NCBI GenBank assembly: GCA_013350335.1
Contig: CM023537.1
Span: 44,204,111-44,268,110, forward strand
Direction: 5' to 3'
DNA from: Chimonanthus salicifolius
Lineage: Eukaryota > Streptophyta > Magnoliopsida > Laurales > Calycanthaceae
Length of the DNA stretch: 64,000 nt
Part shown: positions 46,971-59,735 of the stretch, piece after piece
Layout: every line of letters starts with the position of its first letter
How positions within the stretch are numbered: position 1 is the stretch's first letter
Notes under the pieces: generated by a model
What the model saw: only the letters and a program-made list of their open reading frames with translations
Database searches by the model: none
Told to the model about the DNA's origin: nothing
Position numbers and translations under genes: made by a program

Positions 46971-46982
46971 CCTATTTATAGG
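46971..46982 (-). promoter_or_regulatory. TATA box of the element f 3' LTR
   Basis: The minus strand reads CCTATAAATAGG, a textbook TATA box, about 230 bases upstream of the donor-like GT. The same box in the 5' LTR, which would drive the element, is at 51553-51564. Confidence 0.65.
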
Positions 46983-48050
46983 CAACCGTATGCATTTTTT
47001 TAATCATACAGGTTGCCTAAGCTATTCGTAGGTTTATAAGTTTTTTAATAACTCTGCAATATATTTTATAATTACTATTCCAACTACCACCAACCGCATA
47101 GGCAATTGGCGGTGTTATAATCTTCCAACACAGCTATAAGCTACATCCGTAGCTTTAAACTCATCTTTCACATGTTTCTGATATTATTTTATAATATAAT
47201 ATTAGTTTATTCTTTTTACTATTTACATCTATGTCCTTTCTTTTATCGGGGTATTTCAGGGTCTCACTAAATTGATACAATTAGTTCAGTAGGTCAGGTA
47301 TTAAAAACTGAGCATGGTATTAAAATTTGGAGTGAAATCTATCTCAAAAACCCAGTGTTTTTGCTAAAAATCACCGTTTTAACAAAATCTCCTAATCTTC
47401 AAGATTCCTTTTTGAAAATATCCAACCTTATAGTTTGATAGAGTAAATTTGTCTGATAAAAACATTCTAAAGTTTCAAAGGGTTTTGAAGTCAAAAACCA
47501 TATTTTCTAAGTGAAAGAATATTCAACGGCCCATATTTCATGGCTTAAAATAAATATAAAAAAACTAACTATTTTAGAGTGTAAAGAAATAAACAACTTA
47601 GTTATAATACAGATTGAGTACTGACTCTCTCTGTATATTTTTAGGACTTCCTCTACCCTGTCAAATTGGGGTTTTACCACTTTAAAACTTAGGGGTAAAA
47701 TAAATTAACGAAATTATAACGAGATTGGCATGTCATTAGGTCCGGAATTTAAAAATAATGCATAACCTAAAATTTGAAGTTCAAACTAAGTCAAATGACT
47801 GATTTTATACAGCAGCTAAGGTTTAAGCCTAAAATAATATTATTATTATATTCGTAACTCACCTATATATCTTTTAAACTTAATTAAAAGAGTTACCGGA
47901 TTCGGATCAAGTCAAACTTAGATTCGTTGAAAAACTTATTTGATACTCTTTACGATTAGAGTAAAATATTTCATAATTAACGGATAAAAATTATTTAATT
48001 AATCATGATTAATCATAATTAATTCCTAAATTGGGCTGGGGTATTACATT

Positions 48051-48062
48051 CCACCCCCCTTA
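48051..48062 (-). other. Polypurine tract of element f
   Basis: The minus strand reads AAGGGGGGTGG, just before AATGTAATACCCC (LTR start). Confidence 0.75.
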
Positions 48063-49066
48063 AAAAAATTTCGTCCCGAAATTTCAAAAGAAATTGCGTA
48101 CCTTTAATTGTCGGAAAATTATGATACAACTTTTACTTTTCTGATTCTATTTCTCGTGGGGTATTCTACATCCCACCATGCTGCCATCATATCGAGATCA
48201 CCTGTATGACCTTCTCCGCAACGTATTAGATTTGAAAATCCTGAATTTTCACATGTATTTTCTCAATAATCAAACCTTTTAGGATATCAATATCCCTGCA
48301 TGCTTGAGACACCAGCGTGCAACATGTGCTCAAGTACTCAAAAACATATTACCTGAAATCCACTTTTAGCAATACTTGAGTTTACACAAATTTTTTTTTT
48401 TTTTTACTTTCAAAATTCTACTTATCAATTTTTGCAGATTGCCTACGCCTCTGCTTAATCTTTAAATCTCTTACCCATTGAAAGATTCGATTTCTACATA
48501 TGGTAATCATCTAGGTGTTTGTACATTCTTCGTCTAATATATCGTATATCTGATTACCGTGCTCGCATATCCTACTTTGGTTTATGTATACATTCATGCA
48601 TAATATTATACAATATTCTCATGTGAATAAATCTTACCGATTTGTCGTGTCCGATTAAGCTCATAAAGCACACCATATTCATGCCCAAATTTCAGAACTG
48701 GTAGGGATCATTAGCCATGTTCAAGTCATAATATGACATTCCAGTCATACTAGCAGTACTGTACACATACACATAATTATATCATTGATCCTCTTCTTAG
48801 GTTCTCTTTCAAGTCTAATCGATGTTAGAGCCTCTCAGTACTCCCAACACCTTTTAATTCCAATCCACAAGATATCGTCACATTTAAATATTGGGTTCAA
48901 AGTATCAACTTAATACTAAAATCACACCACTTATCAAAATAAGGGAGATCTAATCTCATTCCAACCCAATGTTCCATCTACCCAACTTTAAAAACTAAGG
49001 AGATGAACCTAAACTCAAACAATCATTCTACTAATTCCCATACACACAGTCCGAGATTTGAACCAT

Positions 49067-49078
49067 GCTCTGATACCA
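49067..49078 (-). other. Primer-binding site of element f
   Basis: The minus strand reads TGGTATCAGAGC three bases after the LTR end, identical to the primer site of the coding elements. Confidence 0.92.
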
Positions 49079-49081
49079 CCT

Positions 49082-52000
49082 TGTCACGCCCCGAACCCAG
49101 ATGTGGGCTCGGAACACGACTAAATTTTTTTTTTTTTTTTGAAAACAACTCTAATCACCCATCGTCATAACTGGGCTGGATCTTCAAGTTTACCAAAACC
49201 CGATCCTAGAAAATGTCACACGTGCTTTTCACACATGAACTCAAACATATACCATATGTCCCCATATAGAAACCCATATCACACAACGAATATTTTCATT
49301 TATCTCATCAGCGTTACGCACGAAAACTTAGTGGATATAATGTATACGACATTAAAACTTACAGGCATGAGTTTCTTATGCTACATAAGACATATTTATA
49401 ATAAAAACACACAAAATAGCCAAAGGTACGCTTGGTTTCCATGTGCGGAAAACCACAGACAATTCTCAAGTTCCGACTCCTAAAGAGGCACCATTGGTTC
49501 CTCCAGCCCATATCCTGCATTGTAAGGGACGTGAGCTACTAGCCCAGTGAGGAAAGCTCACCATAAAATCCAACATACAATATTCATGGAATAAATAACA
49601 ATGCATGTTCCATAAATGAAACGCAGTTAATCCACTTAACTCATTTTCATCATAACATCCAACATACTATATGAAACAATAAAGAATGCATGTCTCATGA
49701 ATGTAATGCAGTTAATCCACTTAACCCATTTTCACCCTAGGATCGCTTTCTAAGGTGTTTTATCAATTTTTACCAAGGTCAGCCCCCATTTAGCAACTTG
49801 CAAGTACATAAGGTCTCCGCTACCCGGTCTACTAGCCCATTCAACACCAACGGTTGATGGCGGTCGACCACAGCCTACTAACACGTCCAACCCAACGGTT
49901 CGCAAACGGCGTTCGGTCTAACATCACAAGGTCTCCATGACCCGGTCTACTAGCCCATCCAACACCAACGGTTGATGGCGATCGACCATAACCTACTAAC
50001 ACGTCCAACCCATCGGTTCGCAAACGGTGTTCGGCTAATCTCAGCAATTATAACCCAGTGGCTAATATTCATCTTTACAAAGTTATTATCTTCCATAGAT
50101 TTAACTTATGATCATATCTATCACATGCAAATGTCAAATGCATGATAATGCATGATTTCCAGTGCCCTCCTTACACAGGGACTTATTCTGAGAGAGCCAC
50201 CATATTTCAGCCTTACCATTTGGTGTATCAAATATCAATACAAGATATCAATAAAATAATCAATATCGCACAACATATAAAACTGGATTTAATAACACGA
50301 ATGCCTTCACCCAGTTTTTACCCGACAATTCCCAGACACTCCATGGGTCCATACTGCGTTAGAGACTACAAGTCCTCGACTCCCCGACACCATTTTAACG
50401 CCTACGTTCTAAACAGTTAGAACATTTACATCCCTTACATGTAGGCAGTGTCAGGTCTCGTATTCTGGACCTATATAGCCTTTTCCATCTTTAATTGACC
50501 ATGGGTCCCATTTCAGTCTGGTGTTAGTGGGTTTAACATATAACACAATACAAGTGTTGGTTCGAGTCTCCTCACCTTCTCCGGTTGAGTTTTTCACAGA
50601 AAATCTGTAAGATAGAGTAAAATGTATAAATTTTCTATTTGTCAGTATATACGCATGATAATTTCCCAAACCCCGTGCTATTTTTTTCCAGAAAACATGA
50701 TATGTGTAATGAGTCACCTTAGGCTCTTTCTATTCCTTTAAATTATGTCAGAAAGTTAGTTGTCAGCCATCCAAAACATTACAATAAAATGAAAAATATA
50801 AAGTACTCAGTGCCTTCTCTTGTCTTCTGGAGAAAGGACCATGGAGACGTATTGTGAGAGGCCCAGAGGGTACAGAGACAGTAAAGTAAATAAAAGTACT
50901 CAGTGCCTTCTCTTGTCTTCTGGAGAAAGGACCATGGAGACGTATTGTGAGAGGCCCAGAGGGTACAGAGACAGTAAAGTAAATAAAAGTACTCAGTGCC
51001 CTATCCTCGTATTGTCTTCTAGAAGAAGGACGTATTGAGAATATGGCCCAGAGGGTACAGTACAGGAATTTAAACACACAAGGCGGAAAAATAAACACAC
51101 AATAGTCAGCTGGGGTTAATCTTTTCCCCGATTTTACTTAGGGTCAAAAATTATATTTTGAATGTGAAATAATACAAATCTTGAGGGTAAAATTTAAATT
51201 TTAAGAGGAAATCTATTTTTCCTCCATTTAAAAAAAATCTCATTTTTTGAACCCCAATACTAAGCTATTTTACTCTTAATTTGCTATGGAGTTAATAAAA
51301 AATAGAATTATTTCGATACCTTGGGTGCAAAATTCTGTATAAGATTGACTAAATTTGAAAACCTTTAAAAGAATACGGGAAACCCGAACGTTCGGCTGCT
51401 GCTGGTATGGCCAAAGCAGGAGAAAGAAGAAGAAAGAAAAGAAAATAGGAGAGAGAGGGCTTGCTGTTTTTGAAAGAGGGAGAGGGAGCAAAACGGCAGA
51501 AGAGTTTTTTTTTTTTTTTTTTCTTTACTTTCTGGTTTCCTTGCCGATTACACCTATTTATAGGCAACCGTATGCATTTTTTTAATCATACAGGTTGCCT
51601 AAGCTATTCGTAGGTTTATAAGTTTTTTAATAACTCTGCAATATATTTTATAATTACTATTCCAACTACCACCAACCGCATAGGCAATTGGCGGTGTTAT
51701 AATCTTCCAACACAGCTATAAGCTACATCCGTAGCTTTAAACTCATCTTTCACATGTTTCTGATATTATTTTATAATATAATATTAGTTTATTCTTTTTA
51801 CTATTTACATCTATGTCCTTTCTTTTATCGGGGTATTTCAGGGTCTCACTAAATTGATACAATTAGTTCAGTAGGTCAGGTATTAAAAACTGAGCATGGT
51901 ATTAAAATTTGGAGTGAAATCTATCTCAAAAACCCAGTGTTTTTGCTAAAAATCACCGTTTTAACAAAATCTCCTAATCTTCAAGATTCCTTTTTGAAAA

Positions 52001-52630
52001 TATCCAACCTTATAGTTTGATAGAGTAAATTTGTCTGATAAAAACATTCTAAAGTTTCAAAGGGTTTTGAAGTCAAAAACCATATTTTCTAAGTGAAAGA
52101 ATATTCAACGGCCCATATTTCATGGCTTAAAATAAATATAAAAAAACTAACTATTTTAGAGTGTAAAGAAATAAACAACTTAGTTATAATACAGATTGAG
52201 TACTGACTCTCTCTGTATATTTTTAGGACTTCCTCTACCCTGTCAAATTGGGGTTTTACCACTTTAAAACTTAGGGGTAAAATAAATTAGCGAAATTATA
52301 ACGAGATTGGCATGTCATTAGGTCCGGAATTTAAAAATAATGCATAACCTAAAATTTGAAGTTCAAACTAAGTCAAATGACTGATTTTATACAGCAGCTA
52401 AGGTTTAAGCCTAAAATAATATTATTATTATATTCGTAACTCACCTATATATCTTTTAAACTTAATTAAAAGAGTTACCGGATTCGGATCAAGTCAAACT
52501 TAGATTCGTTGAAAAACTTATTTGATACTCTTTACGATTAGAGTAAAATATTTCATAATTAACGGATAAAAATTATTTAATTAATCATGATTAATCATAA
52601 TTAATTCCTAAATTGGGCTGGGGTATTACA
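49082..52630 (-). mobile_element. 5' LTR of element f
   Basis: Nearly identical to 44501-48048. It carries the same 118-bp (49810-50045) and 93-bp (50802-51071) repeats, TATA box (51553-51564, minus) and intron-like segment (49515-51319). Confidence 0.93.
51553..51564 (-). promoter_or_regulatory. TATA box of the element f 5' LTR
   Basis: The minus strand reads CCTATAAATAGG. This copy lies in the upstream LTR and would drive the full element transcript. Transcription would start near 51520-51530 in a G/A-rich leader. Confidence 0.65.
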
Positions 52631-52846
52631 AACTGCTTCAATTATGATCAGCCTAGCCATTTTAAGAGGGAATGTCCACAACTCAACAAACCCTCATATT
52701 CCAGAGGTTCATCTCGACCACCAGTTAGGCCAGCTAATTCACGTGGAGGCAGGACAATTAATCAGGCGGGACGGCCACCTATAGGATCTGGACGGGTATT
52801 CACTTTAGCACCTCCAGCAGCAGAGGATCATTCTGTGATTTAAGGT
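52631..52846 (+). pseudogene. gag: gag of int3, 3' part after element f
   Basis: It resumes at the duplicated AACTG in the zinc knuckle. The knuckle is decayed: second Cys changed to Tyr (TGT to TAT) and Gly before His changed to Ser. The basic tail ([18 protein letters not shown]) follows. TAA near 52840 replaces CAA. Confidence 0.88.
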
Positions 52847-54808
52847 ATGGTAGTAGTCAGTAGTTCCTACGCCTTTGCATTATTTGATTCGGGAGCGTCA
52901 CACTCTTTCATATCTGCTGCATTTGTAACTGCTACTAGTACATTAGTACAAAAACTGTCCACAGCATTCACTATTGTATCCCCCGTCGGAGACACATCAT
53001 TGGGACTTATATGCACAGCAGTGAGTACGGAGCTTGTTGGACTCAGATGTGAGTTCAATTATTCGGTGTTCGATATGCCAGAATATGATATTATTTTCAG
53101 CATGGATTGGTTGGCTAGCTTTAAGGCCAACATTGATTGTTATTGTCGCAGGGTGACATTTTGGTCGCCCGAGGGAAAACAACATGTGGGACGTGTTGAT
53201 AAACAAAGCAGACTGCATGAAGTGTTGAATCATCTGGTATTGAACATTATTAGAATCAACAAAGCACCGGCGGTTGAACTTCCGAAAATAGTAAAAGACT
53301 ATGCGAACGTCTTTCCAAAGGAACTCCCTGGTTTGCCTCCCATGAGGGAGATCAATTTTGAAATTAAGTTGTATCTTGGCACTGCACCAGTGTCATTACC
53401 ACATTACCAGATGGCACCAGCAGAGATGTCCGAGTTAAAGAAGCAGATTGATGAACTGCTTAGATTGGGGTGCATTCGGAACAGTACATCGGCTTGGGGA
53501 GCTCCAGTATTGTTTGTGAAGAAAAAGGATGGTTCACTCCGTATGTGTGTAGATTATAGAAAATTGAATCAACTGAAGGTCAGAAACAAGTACCCTCTAC
53601 CCAGGATTGATGATTTATTTGATCAACTTAAAGGTTCCAGTCATTTTTCTAAAATTGATCTGATAACTGGATATCACCAAATCCGGGTTAGGGAGGAGGA
53701 CATAGAGAAGACAACCTTCAGAACGCGATATGGACTATACGAATTTGTAGTCATGCCGTTTGGACTCACCAATGCACCGGCTGTGTTCATGGATTTAATG
53801 AACAGGATCTTCCGTCCTTATTTGGACCAATTTGTTATTGTATTCATTGATGATATTTGATTTATTCAAAAACTCAGGAAGAACATGCTGAGCACGTGAG
53901 AATAGTTCTGGACACCTTGAGAAATACTATCTCAGGTTAACTTTTTGGGATATGTTATATCAGAAGAAGGTATAGCCGTGGACCTAGCTAAGATAGCGGG
54001 AGTAAGAGATTGAAAAGCACCAAAGAATGTAACGGAGATCCGCAGTTTCTTGGGATTGGTGGGTTATTATAGGAAATTTATCATGGACTTCTCTAAAAAT
54101 TGCATCTCCATTGACTCGACTCACTCAGAAAGGAGTCAAATATGAGTGGTCGGATTTGTGCAATCAGAGGTTTGAAGAGCTGAAGATGAGACTTACCACT
54201 ACTCCTATCTTAATTTTGCCGGAAAGAGGCAAGTGTTATGATGTACAATGCGATGCTTCAGGAGAGGGACTGGGGTGTACACTCAGTCAAAGTAATAGCG
54301 TGGTGGCATATGGATTAAGACAGTTGAAAATACATGAACGTCTCTATCCTACGCACGATCTGGAACTAGCCGCAGTGGTCTTCGCTCTCAAAAGCTAGAG
54401 TCATTATCTTTATGGAGAGAAATTTGAAGTGTTTTCAGATCATAAGATCTTGAAATATTTGTTTGATCAGAAAGAGCTCAACTTAAGGCAGATGGATGGA
54501 ATATCTGGCGGATTATGAGTTCGCACTTCGTTATCACCTTGGCAAGGCGAACAAGGTGGCAGATGCCCTCAGCCGTTTATCACATGCATCAGTGGCATGT
54601 TTGTTCAGGACAGAATGGGAGATGCTGAATACCATTCGAGAGCTTAAACTTTACCTCAGTAACCATGGGACTATCTACAATTTGATCATACGGTCCAACA
54701 TGGTTACCAAGATTGAACAAAAACAGTGGACAGACCCGAAGGTGGAGGAGATATGGGCTAAGATGTCTACTAGTGAAGTTATATCGGAATGGGAGTTACG
54801 ACCAGGAC
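52847..54808 (+). pseudogene. pol: Protease, RT and RNase H of int3, broken
   Basis: The protease ([10 protein letters not shown] near 52882) and RT are open for 337 aa to 53860, including [41 protein letters not shown] and VFIDDI. A one-base deletion just after FIDD (GATATTTGATT) closes the frame. About 60 bp encoding the [15 protein letters not shown] segment are missing near 53920. RNase H: QCDASGEG and THDLELAAV are open, TAG 54396-54398 replaces TGG, a small in-frame loss removes part of LRQRRWM, and VADALSRL is kept. Confidence 0.9.
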
Positions 54809-56123
54809 AGGGTCTTGTATTCCGAGGAAGGATTTATGTACCTAAGAGCTGCAGAAAAGAGTTACTGGTTGAGGCCCATCAGACCAAACTCTTTATTCAT
54901 CTGGGAAGCACTAAGATGTATCATAATCTGAAGAGACATTATTGGTGGCACGGGCTCAAAAGAGATGTGGCAGAATTTGTGGCACATTGCTTAACGTGTC
55001 AGTAGGTTAAAGACGGAACATCAGAAGCCACCAGGGTTACTCAAACCCTTACCAGTGCCGGAATGGAAATGGGAGCACATTTCCATGGATTTTGTTACAG
55101 GGTTGCCAAGGTCATCAAAGGGCAATGATGCGATATGGGTCGTGGTAGACCAACTGACCAAGTCTGCACATTTCATTCCCATTAAAATGACAGACTCATC
55201 TGAGACTTTATGTCGGCGGTATATCAAGGATATCATCAGATTGCATGGTTTACCTCGGACTATTGTGTCTGACAGAGATGGTCGATTCACAGGCAGAGTA
55301 TGGCAAAGCATGCAGTCGGCCATGGGAACAGATCTATTGATTAGTACGGTATTCCATCCACAGACTGATGGACAGTCTGAGAGGACAATTCAAACATTGG
55401 AGGACATGCTGAGAGCATGTATGCTAGATTTCAAGGGTGGATGGGAGGATCACTTGCCATTGGTAGAATTTTCATACAACAACAGTTACCAGGCAAGCTC
55501 CAGATGGCACCATTTGAGGAATTATATGGTAGACCTTGTAGGTCACCTGTGTGTTGGACAGAGGCCGGTGAGCCTACATTGATTGGACCTGAGTTAGTTG
55601 TAGAGACTACAACGCAGATACAATTGATACTGCAACATCTATTGACTGCACAGAGTTGTCAGAAGAGCTATGCTGACAAGAGAAGGAGGTTCCTGGAATT
55701 TGAAATGGGAGACATGGTGTTCTTGAAAGTCTCGCCACGAAAGGGACACATGAGATTTGGAAAGAAAAGGAAATTATCGCCAAGATATGTGGGACCGTTT
55801 TCAATTATAAGAAGGATGGGGACGTGGCTTATCACTTGGTACTCCCATCACAGTTGGCATCTTTACACGATGTATTCCATATATCGATGTTGAGAAAGTA
55901 TAATCCTGATTTTTCTCACATACTGAATGTGCAAGACATAGAGGTCTAGAGCGACGTGACATATGTCAAGAAGCCTGTCCGAGTGGTGGACACAGAACAA
56001 AGGGTGTTACGGAACCGAGCGATCCAATTTGTCAAGGTGGTATGGGATTGACACGGAATTGAGGAAGCCACATGGGAACTCGAGTCGGAAATGAGGAAAG
56101 CTCATCCTGAGCTATTTAGGTAA
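54809..56123 (+). pseudogene. int: Integrase with chromodomain of int3, broken
   Basis: The HHCC region is legible to HCLTCQ, where TAG 55003-55005 replaces CAG, followed by an extra base. The catalytic core is open at 55055-55582 with [18 protein letters not shown] and [12 protein letters not shown] two-base loss near 55498 shifts the frame before the substrate-facing C-terminal part. GPY/F is present near 55785. TAG near 55948 and TGA near 56048 replace CAG and CGA. The chromodomain ends LFR with stop 56121-56123. Confidence 0.9.
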
Positions 56124-56894
56124 ATGTTTGAAACCCTACTTCACTCGATTTTCAGGAACGAAAATTTTAAAAAGAGGGTTGTATTGTAACACTTCGGATT
56201 TTCAATTTATTATTTTGTATGAAACTATCCATTTTAATTGTAAATTTTAGATTGGATCTTATATGGATAAATAATTGGGCCATGACCCAATTTGGACCCA
56301 ATTGATTGTGGAATTGGTTTTATTAAAATTAAATGGGGTTGAATTAATTTAGTGATGCATTATATCTAAATTTAAATAAAAGATTTAATGGTCGAATTTT
56401 GAATGTGAAATCCATAGATTATGCGCATGAGAGATATGTGGGATTTTTAAATCCACAATGATATGCTAGAATATTTAAAGAGGGACTTTCTTAATTAAAT
56501 TGGATTTGCATATCTCAAGAAAATGTCCAAAAATCAAATAAGATTGTGCATGGCCGTGTGGGAGAGATACAATCCAAGAAAGAGGCACAAGGCATTAGGG
56601 AATTGTCTAAATTTAAACATTGCTTAGGCTATGTATAATGTTATGCGCATAGTACTTTCTAATTAGAATTAAGGGAAGGTTTCTAATAAAAGAAAGAGGG
56701 AGGGGCGCATGGCTACGTAAGGCCGAATTATCTCTCTCTCTCTCTCTCTCTCTCTCTTTCAAGTCTTGCCCACGGCATACACAAAGGAGAAGAAAAGTCA
56801 ATCAGCAAGAGGTGTTCTCGGCCAGCAAAGAGAAGGAAAAATATTGGAGGAGAAAGATCAAGCGAGGGAAGAACAAGTATCAATCGCGGAAACG

Positions 56895-59251
56895 GTTAGT
56901 AGTTTGATGTTTGGTTTTAATAGAAAATAAGGGGTGAGGTTCGGCCATGGTGTATGGCCGAACCCCACCAAGATATTGTTACAGATTTGAGGTTCTTAGA
57001 CATGTTTTAATTTATGAGTTTGAGGATTAAAAACAATGAAGGATGTTAGTGAATTTATTTGATTGAAATGGAAGAAGATTAGGTGATGATGTGATAATTT
57101 TGAAGGGAAGGATAGACCATAGGGTTCGGCCATGATGAAGGGCCGAACCCCATGGAACGAACATTGATTTTTAAAGGAAAGTGTGGAGGAAAATATGAAT
57201 CATAGGGTTCGGCCATGTGCATGGCCGAACCCCATGTGAAAGGTTGTTTATGAATTAATTTTAATGGATGTATGGTTGTTGGTTTTAGATTCAAGAAGAC
57301 CATGAAAGAATGATTAGATTAATGAATTTTAATAAAAGGATATGGGTCGGCCATTGCATCGCTGAACCATGATTTTGTTATGGCAAAGATATTGATCAAA
57401 AGTAATGAAAAGAAGGGGTGAGGTTCGGCCATGGTGTATGGCCGAACCCCACCAAATATTTTATGGATTGGTGATTGATTTTAATGGATCTAAACTAATG
57501 GTCAAGATCATGAACCATAGGATTCGGCCATGGTGTACGACTGAACCCCATGGGGTTGTTTTGGAATGGAGATAGTTTTTGGTTGCTAATTATGGAAAGA
57601 GTTGCTAAAATTAGAAAGCATCTAATTATGGAAAGAGTTGCTAAAATTAGAAAGCATCCAATTATGGAAAGAGTTCCTAAAATTAGAAAGCATCCAATAA
57701 TGGAAAGATGGTTTCTAATTTAGGAAACTATCTATCTATGGAAGTTTGTCTAATATTGGAAAGTTTCTATTCTTGGAAGATGGACATTGAATTAGAAAGT
57801 ATCTAATTATAGACCATGGAGATTATTTATGGAAACCATCCAAGAATGGAAGGTAGAGATTAATTATGGAACTTAGAGTAGATGGAAGGTGATTCTAAGT
57901 TTGGAAACCTTCTATTTATGGAAGGTTGGCCATGAATGGCAATTTTGTAATTATGGAAGTTGGATGCTAAAATAGGAAACTTTCTAAGTATGGATTGTTA
58001 ATATTATATACCATAGGGTTCGGCCAAGGTGTATGGCCGAACCCCATGGACCAAATTAAGGGATCTTATGGCATTTAAGTCATAGTTAATGGCTGATTTA
58101 TGAATCGAATTATGAATCTATTTTATGAGTTTAGATTGATGTATTAATGAACAAAAGGTTGGAAATAATTAGGCCAATGGCAAAGCTTGTAATTACATGC
58201 CAAAGTGAGGGATCATAGGTTCGGCCATGGTGTATGGTCGAACCCCATGAGGAGTATTTGATGGACTTGTTTTGGTTAAGGAAATTGTATAGGGTCTAGT
58301 TACGGTAAATTTAAATGAAAGAGGGAAACAATGGCAATTTTGTAAATGTATGGAAATATTGGACATAGGTTCGGCCATGATGTATGGCCGAACCCCATGA
58401 TTTAATTATTGGACTATGTGTTTTAGATTAAAAGAAGTATGAATTAATTATTTGGAATCTAAGCAAGGAAAAGGGTTATGGTTACGAACAATGGCATAAT
58501 TGTAATTAACTAAAAATTAGACCATGGGTTCGGCCATGGTGTATGGCCGAACCCCATGGGGTTTTGTCTATGGATTTAGAACCTTTTAAATCAAGTGGGA
58601 CTTGGTGTTGATTTATTATTATATTATAAGGTAACGGGATCTCGCAAGCGATGCACGATCGGTGATCGATTCTTGGACGAAAGATGCAAGCGCACGTTAC
58701 CAGTCTTTGGTAGGATTCCACCTCTTTGAAACCATGGGTTTATGTACATTGTGCCTTATCTTATTTTTGATGAATTTATGCTGCAAAGGATATGATTTAA
58801 ATTGTGATTTAAATGCTATCTTTATATGAGGAAATAACATGTGTTTTAAATATGTTTTTCAATGCTATGTTTATGTTATAAAATAGTATGTGTTTCATTC
58901 GCATCTCATGCATGGCATGGGGTGAAGGATTTGGTAACCGGAGGGTCCACACTCCGTCGGGGCGTTCGAAAAACCTATGTGGTGTACCTTGATGTGTTTT
59001 TCCATCAGGAAGAAACCGGAGGGTCCACACTCCGCCGGGGCATCCCAAAGACTTATGTGGTGGGTACATTTATGTACATGTGATGGGTGGGACTCATTGC
59101 ATTTGTCATCATTGCATGGCATGGATTTTACATGGTTTTGGATATTATGTTATAATATATGTTTTGTACTAACCATGTGTCAGCAGTAATTGGAATACCT
59201 AACTAGGCGCGTTGTTCTAACGCCCTACTTTTACCCTAGTTGATGACGCAG
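56895..59251 (+). other. Intron-like segment of LTR4 (2,357 bp)
   Basis: The donor-like GAAACG|GTTAGTAG has its GT at 56895. TTCTAAC lies near 59215-59221 and acceptor TTGATGACGCAG|G ends at 59251. Confidence 0.4.
56936..58560. repeat. Hairpin array of LTR4 (about 10 copies)
   Basis: Copies of the GGGTTCGGCCAT palindrome lie near 56938, 57122, 57207, 57345 (short), 57420, 57520, 58017, 58218, 58371 and 58527. Despite divergence of the spacers from LTR1-LTR3, the arms remain nearly invariant. Confidence 0.9.
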
Positions 59252-59735
59252 GAAAACAGGGGAACGATGAACGCGAAACAGGGCAAGCATAGGAGCTTGG
59301 AGAATTTAATTTATATGTTTTGAATAAAATTACTCATGGACTTGTATTGAGTATCTAAATTTCGGAATGTAATAACTTAGATGGTTGGGTGATTTATTGG
59401 ATAATTATGACGTTTTAATTATGGATAAGGACTTGAAGTACTTTGCTATCTGAATGGAATAAAACTTGGTTCTATTATGTTTCTGCAAGTTGATGTTATG
59501 ATTCCGCAGGTCATGATATTTATTCCGTAAGTTGATATTGCTATGTGTGAACCATTTTAGTGGATTGAGTCCATGCACACATAGGGTTGGCCAGTTAAGG
59601 GTCGGACTTTGGAAGTTCGGATTTAGCTCGCACCGTGACGTCCCGCACTCTATCACTCTACTCTGTTATAAATAAATATATATATATACTCTGAATTTAC
59701 GGGAAAAAGTGAGTGAAAAAAGGCGGGGCGTTACA

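Larger units (their letters stand above)
44501..48048 (-). mobile_element. 3' LTR of element f
   Basis: On the minus strand it starts TGTAATACCCCAGCCC and ends CGGGGCGTGACA. It contains two tandem repeat blocks, a TATA box and an intron-like segment. The short frames recur exactly in the other LTR and show no domain. Confidence 0.93.
48049..49081 (-). other. Internal domain of element f, non-coding
   Basis: No frame of note is seen on either strand. At one end (48049-48085) the minus strand reads TTTCGGGACGAAATTTTTTT then AAGGGGGGTGG, the post-integrase signature and polypurine tract of Tekay-type elements. At the other end is the primer site. Everything between, including gag and pol, is missing, leaving mostly leader-like sequence. 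Confidence 0.88.
44501..52630 (-). mobile_element. Element f: young non-coding LTR retrotransposon (8,130 bp)
   Basis: A perfect target duplication AACTG (44496-44500 and 52631-52635) brackets two LTRs of 3,548 and 3,549 bp (44501-48048 and 49082-52630) and a 1,033-bp internal domain without any gene. The primer site and polypurine tract are on the minus strand. By eye the two LTRs differ by one substitution (AAATTAACG / AAATTAGCG) and one base in a poly-T run. It resembles a large retrotransposon derivative that must borrow Gag and Pol. Its LTR family is that of the solo LTR at 275-4042. Confidence 0.93.
43237..56184 (+). mobile_element. int3: internal domain of the third array unit, split by element f
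   Basis: Primer site after LTR3, decayed gag-pol, and the tail CAGGAACGAAAATTTTAAAAAGAGGGTTGTAT before LTR4. Element f is inserted in the gag zinc knuckle. The leader 43251-43507 is non-coding. Confidence 0.9.
56185..59735 (+). mobile_element. LTR4 of the array (3,551 bp)
   Basis: It starts TGTAACACTTCGG and ends GGCGGGGCGTTACA. Its U3 and hairpin region are clearly diverged from LTR1-LTR3, while its last 0.9 kb closely matches the end of LTR3. A (CT)n run at about 56729-56757 sits in the leader. It is the 3' LTR of the int3 unit and abuts int4. Confidence 0.9.

Noticed and set aside
52613..52843. Possible new ATG-initiated zinc-knuckle protein starting inside element f
   Set aside because: The first residues are LTR sequence read into the interrupted gag; a nested-insertion artefact.
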